A DNA stretch of 64,000 bases, from NCBI RefSeq assembly GCF_016801865.2, contig NC_068938.1, positions 62,692,069 through 62,756,068 on the forward strand, given 5' to 3'. A model generated the notes under the pieces. That model searched no databases, was not told the origin of the DNA, and worked only from the letters and a program-made list of their open reading frames with translations. Source of the stretch: Culex pipiens pallens (taxonomy: Eukaryota > Arthropoda > Insecta > Diptera > Culicidae). Positions 20,568 to 34,100 of this stretch are shown here, piece after piece (position 1 is the first letter of the stretch; every line of letters begins with the position of its first letter). The position numbers were made by a program, and so were the translations under genes.

Positions 20568-22998
20568 TAAAAAAATGGCCTTTGAAATATTTTCAGCTCG
20601 ATTTCCCCTTTTTTAATAAACTTCGTGCATAGAAATTTACATACTCTTTTTCAAAAAGCTAGAGTTTTTAATGTGGAAAACTGCTGTAAATTTTCACCGA
20701 TAAGACCAACATTATTTGTTCAGAGCGAGTTGTGGCGCTTTAACCACGGCAAATGTAAAAACAAAAAAATAATATTTTATCGAGGTTTAAAAACATTTGT
20801 ATAGTTTTGCGCAAAACATATTTTTCTGAAATAAAAAAAATAATTTTACGAATTAAAAATTAATCAATGAATACTGATGAAAATAAGATCAATGCAAAAC
20901 ATAATTTAAAAAATAAAATTATGAAATACGGACAAATTACTCGTCAATCCTTAGAAATTTTGGAAACTTCTGATTACAAAAGGCAAAGGCCTAAATTGAT
21001 TTTGATGAAATTTTATACTTCAATGAACTAGGCTTGCTGGGATTCCTATCTAGATAGAACAAGATAGCTCACGGGCATCGAGTTATTATTTTTTTTCCAA
21101 TTTTGAAGAAGGATTTTTTTTCTTTTTTCGTTGTAATTAACAAAATAAAATCCAAAGCTAAATCAGCTAATTATTTTACGAATCCGGGAAAGTTCTTTGC
21201 TTATACAATCAAATACTAGATCAGATCAAATTATGCAGGCTTAGATATATAAATTTAGCTGACAAGTTATAGCAAAATTTATTTTTATTGAGCATTTAAT
21301 TCTGTGCAATTGTCTGAAAAATAATTAAAAAAAAAAAAAACCTGCTATCATTATCGATTTTATGAAATCTGAGATAATATTCAGCCAACTTAACTCCTAT
21401 AATAAAATTTCAATTCAACCTATCTTATATTATCTGAAAAATAAAACATAAAATAACTGTGTTTATGAATTTGACCATATTTAGGTCTCCAATTGCAATT
21501 ATAAAATCAAAACTCATATTGAAGCAATCATTGAAAATTAATATCAATTTATCCAAATGCTTGTAAATTTGGGAGGGGCGATAAATTGATGTTTTGCCAA
21601 ATGCGCCGTAGACCCAAGGTACGGCTCTGGAAGCAAGAAAAGTCCGCTCCACCGCGTTTCCGCTATTTTTGGCCCCCGACAATGTGGGGGAGACAAGTCG
21701 GATGGAGGACATCGGTCCGGAAAGCGATTCCCCCGGAAGACCGCCGCCATGGTGATTGATGGCATTTATAATCTTTCTTCGCTTGATGCTTGCAGGGATG
21801 GCCTAGTTTTGGGAGACATGTCAACGAGATGTGAAAATCTTGGAATCAATCTGGGATTCCGGACCGGCAGAGTACAATGTGGTTAAAGCCCTTGAATACA
21901 ATGAAATGAAACGTTTTTGTGGATATGAGGATTGATCCTGGTGTGATTTATGGATGGATAAACTAGGCTATAGGGAGTTCAAGGACGTTTTAAAATCAGT
22001 ACATTCTTGCCCAGAAAAATCACTCTATTGTATGTTTACACGACTTCTATCATCTGAAGGGGTTTCAAATCTTATGAATATCAAATCAAAGTTTGAAAAG
22101 CGGTAGCAAAATCGCTGCTGACAGCCAATCAAGCTTCCAAATTTGCAATCTGCGCCTAAACAAATCACAACAGAACTCTTAATTGATGCAAACAGCTCTG
22201 CGTGATCTCTCCTACTGTTTCAGCGAGGTTTCTGTGTCGAAACCGCATCCACCCAAATTGAGACGTTCAACTCACGGTCTCAAAACTCGCCACAGCGCAA
22301 GCAAGCAGCCAAATTAAGGCACAACTTCACCAGACCTTGTCAGACTCAAAATCTACCCGACACAATCCAGCAGTCGAGACCCAAAATTGATTTATTTATT
22401 TTAAATTTTCCAACGCGCCAATCTTCATAAATTTGCATTGATTACGCGTAATTCTTCGGCTGTCGCCGTCGTCGTCTTGGTTGGGTACCGACTTGAAGTT
22501 TAATTAATGCACGTCTCCCCGGCGCAAGATCGATGGCTTAATTTAGCGAAATGCAGCCCCTTACCCCTTAAGTCCATGGGAAATTCAGCCCAATTAGTGG
22601 CCACCCCATAGGCGGCAGCTGCTGCAAAAATTTTTTCCACGAATCTATCGCGATGCAGTTTCGCGCGCCAAACTGGGAGGGCGGGTTCACCTCAATAAAT
22701 CATCTATCAAATCATTCATGACCTATTCAACGCCTTTCAACGAGAGCCCGAGACCATATCTATGGCTGATTTCGATTTGCTCTCGAGGCTGTCATCGAGA
22801 CTGCAACAGCTTGGGACGGTGGTTCCAGCAGCAGCAGCCTCGTGCCAAGTCAGTTGGCCAGGTTTGGCGGTTGCATAGAGGTTGTTGCTATTCACATCTG
22901 TATCACTACTTTCGATCGCAATTTCTCAGCTTGCGCCAAGTTCGCGAATCTCGCGAACGTGTGCGATTGTGTGACGCAGAGGAACAGTGGGTCATTTG
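20568..22998. other. Non-coding DNA, no gene recognised
   Basis: AT-rich to 21550, then more balanced, with CpG-containing blocks at 21600-21760 and 22440-22960. No frame carries a recognisable domain. A cluster of CAG/GCA triplets sits near 22830. Confidence 0.5.
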
Positions 22999-22999
22999 A

Positions 23000-24518
23000 C
23001 AAAAACAAAAACAAAAACAAAAACAAAAACAAAAACAAAAACAAAAACAAAAACAAAAACAAAAACAAAAACAAAAACAAAAACAAAAACAAAAACAAAA
23101 ACAAAAACAAAAACAAAAACAAAAACAAAAACAAAAACAAAAACAAAAACAAAAACAAAAACAAAAACAAAAACAAAAACAAAAACAAAAACAAAAACAA
23201 AAACAAAAACAAAAACAAAAACAAAAACAAAAACAAAAACAAAAACAAAAACAAAAACAACACCAAAAACAAAAACAAAAACAAAAACAAAAACAAAAAC
23301 AAAAACAAAAACAAAAACAAAAACAAAAACAAAAACAAAAACAAAACAAAAACAAAAACAAAAACAAAAACAAAAACAAAAACAAAAACAAAAACAAAAA
23401 CAAAAACAAAAACAAAAACAAAAACAAAAACAAAAACAAAAACAAAAACAAAAACAAAAACAAAAACAAAAACAAAAACAAAAACAAAAACAAAAACAAA
23501 AACAAAAACAAAAACAAAAACAAAAACAAAAACAAAAACAAAAACAAAAACAAAAACAAAAACAAAAACAAAAACAAAAACAAAAACAAAAACAAAAACA
23601 AAAACAAAAACAAAAACAAAAACAAAAACAAAAACAAAAACAAAAACAAAAACAAAAACAAAAACAAAAACAAAAACAAAAACAAAAACAAAAACAAAAA
23701 CAAAAACAAAAACAAAAACAAAAACAAAAACAAAAACAAAAACAAAAACAAAAACAAAAACAAAAACAAAAACAAAAACAAAAACAAAAACAAAAACAAA
23801 AACAAAAACAAAAACAAAAACAAAAACAAAAACAAAAACAAAAACAAAAACAAAAACAAAAACAAAAACAAAAACAAAAACAAAAACAAAAACAAAAACA
23901 AAAACAAAAACAAAAACAAAAACAAAAACAAAAACAAAAACAAAAACAAAAACAAAAACAAAAACAAAAACAAAAACAAAAACAAAAACAAAAACAAAAA
24001 CAAAAACAAAAACAAAAACAAAAACAAAAACAAAAACAAAAACAAAAACAAAAACAAAAACAAAAACAAAAACAAAAACAAAAACAAAAACAAAAACAAA
24101 AACAAAAACAAAAACAAAAACAAAAACAAAAACAAAAACAAAAACAAAAACAAAAACAAAAACAAAAACAAAAACAAAAACAAAAACAAAAACAAAAACA
24201 AAAACAAAAACAAAAACAAAAACAAAAACAAAAACAAAAACAAAAACAAAAACAAAAACAAAAACAAAAACAAAAACAAAAACAAAAACAAAAACAAAAA
24301 CAAAAACAAAAACAAAAACAAAAACAAAAACAAAAACAAAAACAAAAACAAAAACAAAAACAAAAACAAAAACAAAAACAAAAACAAAAACAAAAACAAA
24401 AACAAAAACAAAAACAAAAACAAAAACAAAAACAAAAACAAAAACAAAAACAAAAACAAAAACAAAAACAAAAACAAAAACAAAAACAAAAACAAAAACA
24501 AAAACAAAAATAAAAACA
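23000..24518 (+). repeat. (AAAAAC)n microsatellite, about 1.5 kb
   Basis: About 250 hexamers, almost perfect. The interruptions I see are CAACACC near 23258, one lost A at about 23341-23347 (which shifts the repeat phase) and a C-to-T change at 24511. There is no G on the + strand across the array. Long frames of alternating Asn/Lys, Thr/Lys or Gln/Lys here, and Phe/Leu on the other strand, are artefacts of the repeat. Confidence 0.98.
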
Positions 24519-24525
24519 TTTTTTT

Positions 24526-24762
24526 GTAGTTTAGCATTTTAGTATTTTAGTGTTTTAGTATTTTAGTATTTTAGTATTTTAGTATTTTAGTATTTTAGTA
24601 TTTAAGTATTTTAGTATTTTAGTATTTTAGTATTTTAGTATTTTAGTATTTTAGTATTTTAGTATTTTAGTATTTTAGTATTTTAGTATTTTAGTATTTT
24701 AGTATTTTAGTATTTTAGTATTTTAGTATTTTAGTATTTTAGTATTTTAGTATTTTAGTATT
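24526..24762 (+). repeat. (AGTATTTT)n octanucleotide array
   Basis: Around 29 copies of an 8-bp unit, with few variants near its left end (AGCATTTT, AGTGTTTT, AGTATTTA). It begins within about ten bases of the end of the AAAAAC array, so the two form one compound simple-repeat block. Confidence 0.95.
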
Positions 24763-26760
24763 CCATTAAGCTCCCACTATCCCACCTCCCTCCCTTGGGG
24801 CCAACCGGGCTCCTCGGCGTGTTGACTCCGCGGGGTGATTAATTACTCCAGCCGGTGCAGTAACTCACCGGTTAATAATGCTCACCAAACGTATCGTTAC
24901 ATCTCTTTGCGCGAGTTGGAGAGATTGCGCGCACACGCGGCCTTAGCTTTGAGTTCCACGAATAAGGACTTTGTAGACAGCCGCCAGCCGCCGCCGTCCA
25001 AGATCGATTGGCGATTGATCCGTCGTCGCCGCCGCCGGTTTGGACGTGAGCCTTAATAATTTTATGCACTGCAGAACGTTGACGAGGTTGGAGTACACTA
25101 AGAGTTAGTAGCAATTGCCGCAGTAGTGAGGGGTAGAAAAATCGTTGAAGCCGGCTATTAGCCGTGGCAGATTTATAATAGAGCAAATTAATTTGAATTT
25201 ATAATTTCACACTCGCCGCTGGCGACGGCGGCGGGATATTGTGTTCAGTAACGGGTTTTACGCGGATTTTTATCTCAAACGGTCGAGGTACTTGGTGATA
25301 TTGAAATTATATGGTTTATGAGAACCTTTCTGGAACTGTTTTTAAACGCAAGGCAAACAAGCAAGATTCAGAGCTTTTGGTATTTATTTGAAGCAGAGTT
25401 GTAATTTTGAAGTTTTTGAATTTTAATATTTTCAAAGGCCTCAATATATCGTTTCTCACTAACAACCTTCGTATTGAAAGCAAAAAACCCATCATTTTCC
25501 CAACCCACCTTCAATTTCCGTGAAAATGCCATGTCAACAGCATGTTTCGTGACAAAGTGTCGTTTAATTCTAATTTCTGTGATAACGCTGATTCACGCCA
25601 CCTCATCCCTTAAGGGGAACCACCAACCTCCACCCAACGTGGTGCGGAAGCGTATCTTCCTCCCACGCAAACCCCTGGCTTAAGGTAGGTGCAGCCAGGA
25701 ATGTTGTTGTTGTTGATGTTCAAAATTAACGGGGAGAAGCACCTGGACACCGGCACACCGTTTTGTAGGCAATTAGCGCGATGGGAGGTTGTTTGGTACT
25801 TTTGGAGGGTCGTTTTTTTGGGACACGGTGGTCAACCATCATCAACAGGCACAGACAAAAAATAATTTTGAATTTTTATTTTCTCATGAAAATACTTTCT
25901 TTGTTAAATTTATCATTGAAGAACTTTTAGTTTTAAAACTGAATTTAATTTTTTCAACAGTGTCAAGGCTATCAAAACTGCTAACAGGCCTGAAAAAACG
26001 AAAGGCAATTGAGATAGCACCGACTGATTTAATTTTTTGTGTCGTTTATTTTTTTTTCTCCCAACTATCATGTTTCCATATCATAAGTAAACATGTTAGC
26101 ACCAACACCAATTTCAATCATGCAATTCAGTTTGGTGAGTGGACACCAATTTTGGTGTTGGTAGTGGTGTCCATCAACTAAGTGGACAAAGCTTGGACTG
26201 TTTTTTTCCTGAAGTCCTGACCTTATTTAGCTATCAGAAGAATCAGAACTTTGGTGATCTGGTAATCAGAAAAATATTAATTTGATCAATGCTTTGCTTA
26301 GTTTTGATTTGACAACATTTATTGATAATATATTGTTCAAAGTATTTTTTTTGCTTATCTGTGTTATATCTCAACTGACAGACACTTAAACAAATTCTCG
26401 CATGCCAGCTTACTGCCGGAAATCTGTTAGCAACTCCACGCTTGACATCCAACGTCCGGAAAACCCACGAAACCAGAGTGGCACGCGAGCTTGATTAGAA
26501 CGCGGCCCGTCTTACCGATTTAGGCCTACCTTTCATCAACTGCCAGCCCCACGGAAGTCCGGCCGCGGAGCTTAGCCCGTAATTATACGTTTAGTCGTCT
26601 ATGGTTTCGTCCGGTGAATCGTCGCAGTCACCACCCAGTGTGACCCACGGGGCCGGCGTGCATATCTTCGGCCATAATTAACAACGGAAACAGTTGGCCG
26701 CACTGGGGGGTAGATTAACCCTCAACCAACCATTCTTGCATTTAGAAAAAGTAGAAAAAA
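24763..26760. other. Non-coding DNA, no gene recognised
   Basis: 24770-25250 is relatively GC-rich with several CGCCGCCG-type runs, and 26400-26720 is also GC-rich. Both could be conserved regulatory or exon-proximal DNA. No frame has domain support. Confidence 0.45.
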
Positions 26761-26774
26761 TAAAAAAATATGTC

Positions 26775-26975
26775 GTTCCTAGAATAAATCCTCACATTTT
26801 GGCAGCTGTCTAATCTTGATATGCTTTTTGCCAAAGATAACCTCTCGAAAAATTAACTTTTTAAATATATTTTTAACCGCTCGAAAAGTTTTTCAATATT
26901 ATTTACCTAATTTTTGTTATTTAGAAATTACGAGTATTGCATCGTTTTTTGCTCTATAGTCACCACCTCTGACGG
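26775..26975. mobile_element. Truncated relative of the CCGTCAG MITE
   Basis: Phrases such as CTCGAAAAATTAACTTTTT and GGCAGCTGTCTAA match the interior of 4183-4803, and the right end CACCACCTCTGACGG followed by TA matches its right terminus. The left end is missing. Confidence 0.6.
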
Positions 26976-26979
26976 TACT

Positions 26980-28200
26980 TTATCTATAAACAAATAGGCC
27001 ATTTTGCATTATTAGTTCGTCCGTATACAAATTTGGTAATTGTCCCTATGAAAATGATGCCAAAGTATTTAAAAATCGGTTACATGGGAACTGGAGTTCT
27101 GATCAATTTGGTTTCTTCGGCAAAGTATTAGGCATTGACGAGGATAACGTTTATACACGGTAAAAAAAATATTCAATTTATATAAACATTTTCAAAAAAC
27201 TATATTGAAACGCAATATCCATTTTAAAAATATTTGATTTTTGAAAAAGTTTTAATTTTTTTAAATTACTATCGTTCGAACATTAACATAAGTTGATCAA
27301 TAATGATTCAGTTTTTTTACTATTTTTTTTTAAATCATGTTTTGATTCGAAAACGTTGGAAATAAACTCAAAGTATTTGTTGTCGTCATTTTTTGTTTTA
27401 ATTTTTATTTTTAATCAATGAGCGCACCATTTATATTTACATTTACACGTAAAAGTGATTGATTTGTAAAAAAAGTAATGTGTTACCTGTAGGAATCATG
27501 TTCAAGCTTGACAACCTCTAACAATACTTTTTTTTTGATTAAAAAAATCGAAAAATTCTTAAAAACTTGCTTTAAAAACATTAATTACGGGACTTATGGT
27601 TGCTGAGACACCTCCAAAAAAAAAAAAAAAAACAAGGAAAATAATGTTTTCTGTGTTCTTAGGCTCATTCTCAGCAATTATTGGACTGATTTTCAATGTA
27701 AATTGTAACATTAATGATATTTTCTGATTTTCCAAAATACTTTTTCTAAGCCAACTCTAGCGATACTATTTGATTATGGCAGATTTAAAAATCTTTGACG
27801 CAGATTTTTGACGTTTTTGAAAAATCATGATCTTTTTCATTTGTTAAATTAAAAGAAAATATAACCAAGCAAAATTATTGTTGATCATTAAAAAATCCAA
27901 AAATATGAGTTAAAAAATATTATTCATCACAATTTATTTGAAAATAAGATTTTTAATCAGGAAAAAACATAAATGAGATTTTTCAGAGTATGTTAATTTT
28001 CCTGATTTCTTTTCATCAATACATTCAACTTTATCGAAGGTACCAAATCGATAAAAAAAGTTCTTAAAATACAGAATCATGATTTTTTTCGATACCATTT
28101 GTGCATGGACTGCTGCCAACATTCTATGAAGACTTGCAAGGACGAACTTTTGACGCAAAATGGCCTCTTTGTTCATAAAGAATGTATGTTTGAAATATCA
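26980..28200. mobile_element. Highly diverged fold-back element, family A-like
   Basis: The left part (GGCCATTTTGCATTATTAGT, GATCAATTTGGTTTCTTCGG, ACACGGTAAAAAAAA) corresponds in reverse complement to the right part near 28090-28180 (GCATGGACTGCTGCCAACAT, GACGCAAAATGGCC). The arms are heavily mutated, so this is an old insertion. No transposase frame. Confidence 0.5.
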
Positions 28201-28251
28201 GAATTTAAATACAAAAATATTTTTAAGAAAAAAGCTAAAATTTGTGTTGCT

Positions 28252-28762
28252 GAGCAGTTCTCTAGGATTTCGGTCATTCGATTTTTTTTGTATTTTTTAA
28301 TCCGGCTGAAACTTTTTTGGTGCCTTCGGTATGCCCAAAGCAGCCATTTTGCATCATTAGTTTTTCCATATAATTTTCCATACAAATTTGGCAGCTGTCC
28401 ATACAAAAATGATGTATGAAAATTCAAAAATCTGTATCTTTTGATGGTATTTTTTGATCGATTTGGCGTCTTGGGCAAAGTTGTAGATATGGATATGGAC
28501 TACACTGGAAAAAAATGATACACGGTAAAAAAAATTTGGTTATTTTTTTCCGCTAAAACTTGATTTACAAAAAGCACTATTTTTAATTTTTGTTATTTTT
28601 TGATATGTTTTAGAGGACATAAAATGTCAACTTTTCAGAAATTTCCAGGTTGTGCAAAAAATCATTGACCAATTTATGAATTTTTGAATCAATACTGATT
28701 TTTTCAAAAAATCGAAATTTTGGTCGCAAAAATTTTTTAACTTCATTTTTTGATGTAAAATC
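28252..28762. mobile_element. Left-arm fragment of fold-back family A
   Basis: It begins GAGCAGTTCTCTAGGATTTCGG, closest to the terminus of the copy at 62332, but from about 28500 to 28760 it is almost identical to 29279-29546 in the neighbouring copy. It stops in mid-arm. A partial duplication or gene conversion with the neighbour is likely. Confidence 0.65.
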
Positions 28763-29018
28763 AAATTTGGAATTTCTATTAAATTTCAATATTCAAAACT
28801 TTATATAATTTTGACAGCTGTCCATGAAAAAATGGTACGTAAATATTCTTAAATCTGTATTTTTGAAGGAATTTTCTAATCAATTTGTTGTCGGCAAAGT
28901 TATCGATATAATAAGGACTATTCAGAAAAAAGGTACACGATTGTTTTTGCCAATTTTTAAATAGTTATTTTGAATCAAAAATAATTCAGATCCAAATTCT
29001 TTAAATTTTTTTTCATAT

Positions 29019-30815
29019 GAGCAATTCTCTACGAAATCGGTCTTTTTTCTTCAATTTTAATTTTTGTATTTTTTAATCCGGCTGAAACTTTTTTGATGCC
29101 TTCGGTATGCCCAAAGCAGCCATTTTGCATCATTAGTTTGTCCATATAATTTTCCATACAAATTTGGCAGCTGTCCATACAAAAATGATGTATGAAAATT
29201 CAAAAATCTGTATCTTTTGAAGGAATTTTTTGATCGATTTGGTGTCTTCGGCAAAGTTGTAGGTATGGATACGGACTACACTGGAAAAAAATGATACACG
29301 GTAAAAAAAATTTGGTTATTTTTTTCCGCTAAAACTTGATTTACAAAAAGCACTATTTTTAATTTTTGTTATTTTTTGATATGTTTTAGAGGACATAAAA
29401 TGTCAACTTTTCAGAAATTTCCAGGTTGTGCAAAAAATCATTGACCAAGTTATGAATTTTTGAATCAATACTGATTTTTTCAAAAAATCGAAATTTTGGT
29501 CGCAAAAATTTTTTAACTTCATTTTTTGATGTAAAATCAAATTTGCAATCAAAAAGTACTTAAGTGAAATTTTGATAAAGTGCACCGTTTTCAAGTTAAA
29601 TCCATATTTAGGTGACTTTTTTGAAAATAGTCGAAGTTTTTCATTTTTTTTTAAATTAGTGCACATGTTTGCCCACTTTTGAAAAAAATATTTTTGAAAA
29701 GCTGAGAAAATTCTCTATATTTTGCTTCTTCGGACTTTGTTGATACGACCTTTAGTTGCTGAGATATTGCGGTTTAAAAACAGGAAAATTGATGTTTTCT
29801 AAGTCTCACCCAAACAGCCCACCATTTTTCAATGTCGATATCTCAGCAACTAATGGTCCGATTTTCAATGTTAAAATATGAAACATTTGTGAAATTTTCC
29901 GATCTTTTCGAAAACAATATTTTCAAAATTTTCAAATCAAGACTAACATTTTAAAAGGGCGTAATATTGAATGTTTGGCCTTTTTGAAATGTTAGTCTTG
30001 ATTTGAAAATTTTGAAAATATTATTTTCGAAAAGATCAGAAAATTTCACAAATGTTTCATATTTTAACATTGAAAATCGGAACATTAGTTGCTGAGATAT
30101 CGACATTGAAAAATGGTGGGCTGTTTGGCTATTTATTTCAAAAGTGGGCAAACATGTGCACTTATTTAAAAAAAAAAGAAAAACTTCGACTATTTTCAAA
30201 AAAGTCACCTAAATATGGATTTAACTTGAAAACGGTGCACTTTATCAAAATTTCACTAAAGTACTTTTTGATTGCAAATTTGATTTTACATCAAAAAATG
30301 AAGTTAAAAAATTTTTGCGATCAAAATTTCGATTTTTTGAAAAAAATCAGTATTGATTCAAAAATTCATAACTCGGTCAATGATTTTTTGCACAACCTGG
30401 AAATTTCTGAAAAGTTGGCATTTTATGTCCTCTAAAACATATCAAAAAATAAAAAAAATTTAAAATAGTGTTTTTTTGCAAATCAAGTTTTAGTGATAAA
30501 AAGTTAAGTAAAAAAATCAGCAATTTTTTTTAACGTGTATCATTTTTTTCCAGTGTAGTCCGTATCCATAACTACAACTTTGCCGAAGACACCAAATCGA
30601 TCAAAAAATTCCTTCAAAAGATACAGATTTTTGAATTTTCATACATAATTTTTGTATGGACAGCTGCCAAATTTGTATGGAAAATTATATGGACAAACTA
30701 ATGATGCAAAATGGCTGCTTTGGGCATACCGAAGGCACCAAAAAAGTTTCAGTCGGATTAAAAAATACAAAAATTAAAATTGAAGAAAAATGACCGATTT
30801 CGTAGAGAATTGCTC
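29019..30815. mobile_element. Fold-back element, family A, best preserved copy
   Basis: The ends are GAGCAATTCTCTACGAAATC and its exact complement (30794-30815). The arms mirror each other throughout, meeting near 29970 around GGGCGTAATATTGAATG. The right arm is about 100 bp shorter because a block present on the left at about 29690-29810 is missing near 30130. Frames of 65-127 codons in the arms are Lys/Phe-rich by-products of the AT-rich repeat. No transposase and no convincing target duplication, so the superfamily is open. Confidence 0.8.
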
Positions 30816-30832
30816 TGCTAATAAAATACATG

Positions 30833-31128
30833 CTTATATCATCAGGATTGCTAGGTCAGAATTTGAAATATTTGGCCAAATATTCATACAAAATTTGAAA
30901 AAATCTCGCAGACAAAAATTTAACAACAATGATAGGGGAAGGGAAAGAAGTGAATAATAAATCCACTTTCACTTCAACAAAAATGTTGTGAAAAATTTGC
31001 AGAATACTGAAATTTTTTGATAATTTGATAAACATGAAGAACAGACAGATACTATTTTGGTTTCTGGCTGACACTTGAAATCTGACATTCCCAGATTTTT
31101 CTAGTGACCTGACAACCCTGCTTATATC
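30833..31128. mobile_element. hAT-like small element
   Basis: CTTATATC occurs at 30833-30840 and again at 31121-31128. Between them the sequence starts (AT)CAGGATTGCTAGGTCA and ends TGACCTGACAACCCTG, imperfect inverted termini. It belongs to the same family as the 112-bp element at 44976. It is non-coding and lies 17 bp beyond the end of the fold-back element. Confidence 0.65.
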
Positions 31129-34100
31129 AATTTTTCTATTTGAAAGGTCATACAAACATAAAAATTCAAATGGCCTGTGATACAACAAATAATATAAAAA
31201 AAATTAAAGAATCCAGTGTTTTGTGTATTTCTTCCATTCGTAGAAAAATATAGAGCTTTGTTGCGAATTTGACCTGAACCCAAAGTCTCCCCTGATTACG
31301 GTATATTTAATTGCAATCTTCCTCAGATGATATGTTAATGTTTCTTGAACAAATTCAGAAAATGTAATTTGGTATTTTAATTATATCTCCTGAAATTAAA
31401 TCAAACAAAATTAATTGTAAAAAATCAAACCATATTTTCATAAATTGGCGAAAAAGGCACAAAACCAACCAACAAAGAATCTGTTGCAAGATGAAGTTCA
31501 ATCATCTCAATTTCAGTATTTTAGTATATTTTTTATCAAAATTAGCAGCTTTAATTTTTACAAAAAAAATCCTTTCTTAATTGTTTCAAATTTAAATAAA
31601 CTTAATTTGAATGTATTTTTTATTCAATCCAATAAGTTTGAACTCGTTGTTCCCAAAAAATCCAGAAGAATAGATATTTTATGTTAAGTTGGGAAGAAGC
31701 ACAGAACAGTGACGAGGGTTAACTTGAGTGGACCCCCCGCCGTTGTCAATGACCGTGGGAACCTGCTTTGATTCTATTAACATTCTACTATGGGAAGTTC
31801 TTCAGGTCCGTAAGCGGAAATTTTGGCCTACCAGTTCAAACTCCTTACGGTCACCGTAATTAATATTCAAAGTTGGACTCAAGTTGGTCAACACGGTCGG
31901 CAAAAGTTAGTTTTAACACCTCACGCCAGTTCATCAACAAAACGACCCAAACCGCTCGTTTTCGGCGTGTGTGTTTAAAGTTCCCAAAGTCAATTATCGA
32001 ACTGTTTGAATTTCATTCACGTGTCCTAGTATCTGTTGATGTATATTTCTTTCCAAAGTTCCCCCGGTTTTTATACCTCGAGCGTGTTTACCAACAACTT
32101 TGGGTCGTTATCTAGCGCGTCGGACAGTGAGTCCCATTATTGCCGCATGCGTTCCATTGATGGGCGTCAGAACAAACACCGAATATTTCGACGACCTAAG
32201 CCGTCGGAATGTCAGAAGTCGCCATTTCCGACGGCTGCCGTGCGTGAGTCACCTTAAGCCCTGACGAAATATCCAAAATCGAAAATTTGAGTTTGGAATC
32301 TACTTAAAAAGTTTAAAGCCACTGCTGGCCGGCTTGAGTTCAAATCGAAGAGTGCTTAAGGTGGCGCTCATCAGGCGGCAAACTTTGTCCATCAAAAAAG
32401 TGCTTTTTGGACGGAGAAGTGGGGGCAACAGTGACTGATCGATATCTAGGCCACTGAAGTTGGACGAATTTTATTCCGATGAAAGTTTCGACGAGGATTT
32501 ATTTGGCTCTCTTTTGGTGACCCGGAAAATTATTCGCTTCGCTGGAGCTGATAAGGCGATAATCCTGCTGCTACTGTCCTATTGGTTTTATTTCAGGGGA
32601 AAAGTTTTTCTTTATGCATTGCGATAAAGGAAAACAGCTATTTAGGAGATTCTGTCGTTCACGACACTGATAGATTCTATGGCACTTTTTCGTAAGGTCA
32701 ATCTTGACTGTTAATATTACAAATTGTTTTTGCAAAATTAGATTTAAAAAAATCATCGAATCAAAATTATGTTTAGAAATAAATGTTAAATTGAAAATGT
32801 TTAGTTTTTCAAAAAGACTGTAATTTTTTTACGTAAACTGTTTAAAAAAGAAAATTATGATAATATGGCTATACTTTATCATGGACTTGTTGCAATTTTT
32901 TTTGGCAGAATAATGATTCAATAAACTCAAAAAAGGGATATTTTTATAATTTGAACTTTAAAATAAGAATAACTTGAGAAGATTAAGAAGATCAGATATC
33001 TTATCCAGACACTGATTCCACGCTCACTTTAAAACAAATGAAATCTAAATTAGAGCACCCTTTCGCTAGCAATCGATAAAATCCATTCATTTTCCCAACT
33101 TTTAACCCAGTTTCACATGCAACAAACATTTCAACGCAACAATATCGATCTTGGTCGGTGTTTTTGGTTCCCATCGAATCCTCGTTATAAAACCAAACCC
33201 TCCCACCAGCAAGGGCCAAACCAAACAAACGCTTTTCACCAAATCGCGTTTATACTCATCAGCAGCCCTGGCCTGGCCATTATCGACCATCCAATTTTCC
33301 TTCAATCACCTCATCGGCACCCTCCACCAATCGACCACCCACCCCCCATCAGGTTCAGGTTTGTTTGCACAGAAAATTGATCGCCCTCTTGTTGAAGTTC
33401 GATTTCAACGCAGGTTCTCTGTAAAAGTTATTTTTTTTGTGTTTAATTCCTTAAAATATTTCTTTACTGCATTTTTATTTAAATTTTTATAAATCATTGA
33501 AATAACTTTTTTTAATTGGTCAAAATAATATTGATTTCACAGAGAGTTCCCACTCAGAAAAACGTTTCCATTCATCACAACTCATTTTCGGGGCCTGCAC
33601 TACTCGGGCCAAGTATTCATCGGAAAAATGATAATCGTCGTCGAAGCGGTCGGGCGGCGGCGGTAGCTTAAATCGCGTCAATACTTATCGTACCAATCGA
33701 AAAGCCATTTAACAAGGACTCGCGGACCTCTACCGCGCCCACACACCCACGCTATCTCTCCCAAGTCAGAGGGAGAATTGCACAGGGAAAAAAACTAAAC
33801 TTTTTAAATTTTACACAAAATTTATTGAAATTCTGAGAATTTGTTGATCTTTTCAACAATTAAATTTTTCAAATTAAAAAAATAGGATTGGGAAACAATA
33901 ACAATTGCATGAAATCTTAAAAAATAAATAATAACTTTTCAACAGTGCAAAGTAGGCACGTGTAATTGGTGGCCCAAAGTGGCAATAAAACGCACCAATA
34001 ACTGCGCTCGCCCTTGCTATCTCTCACTCTGCACTATGTTGTGTGGAGGCCACCGCGCTGCAACATAGTGGACGATGCTTTATGCTTCTGATGTATCGGA

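Noticed and set aside
22842..24542. Reading frames of up to 566 codons of Asn-Lys, Thr-Lys, Gln-Lys or Phe-Leu
   Set aside because: They are the (AAAAAC)n repeat read in several frames on both strands. The frame change inside them follows a lost A in the array.
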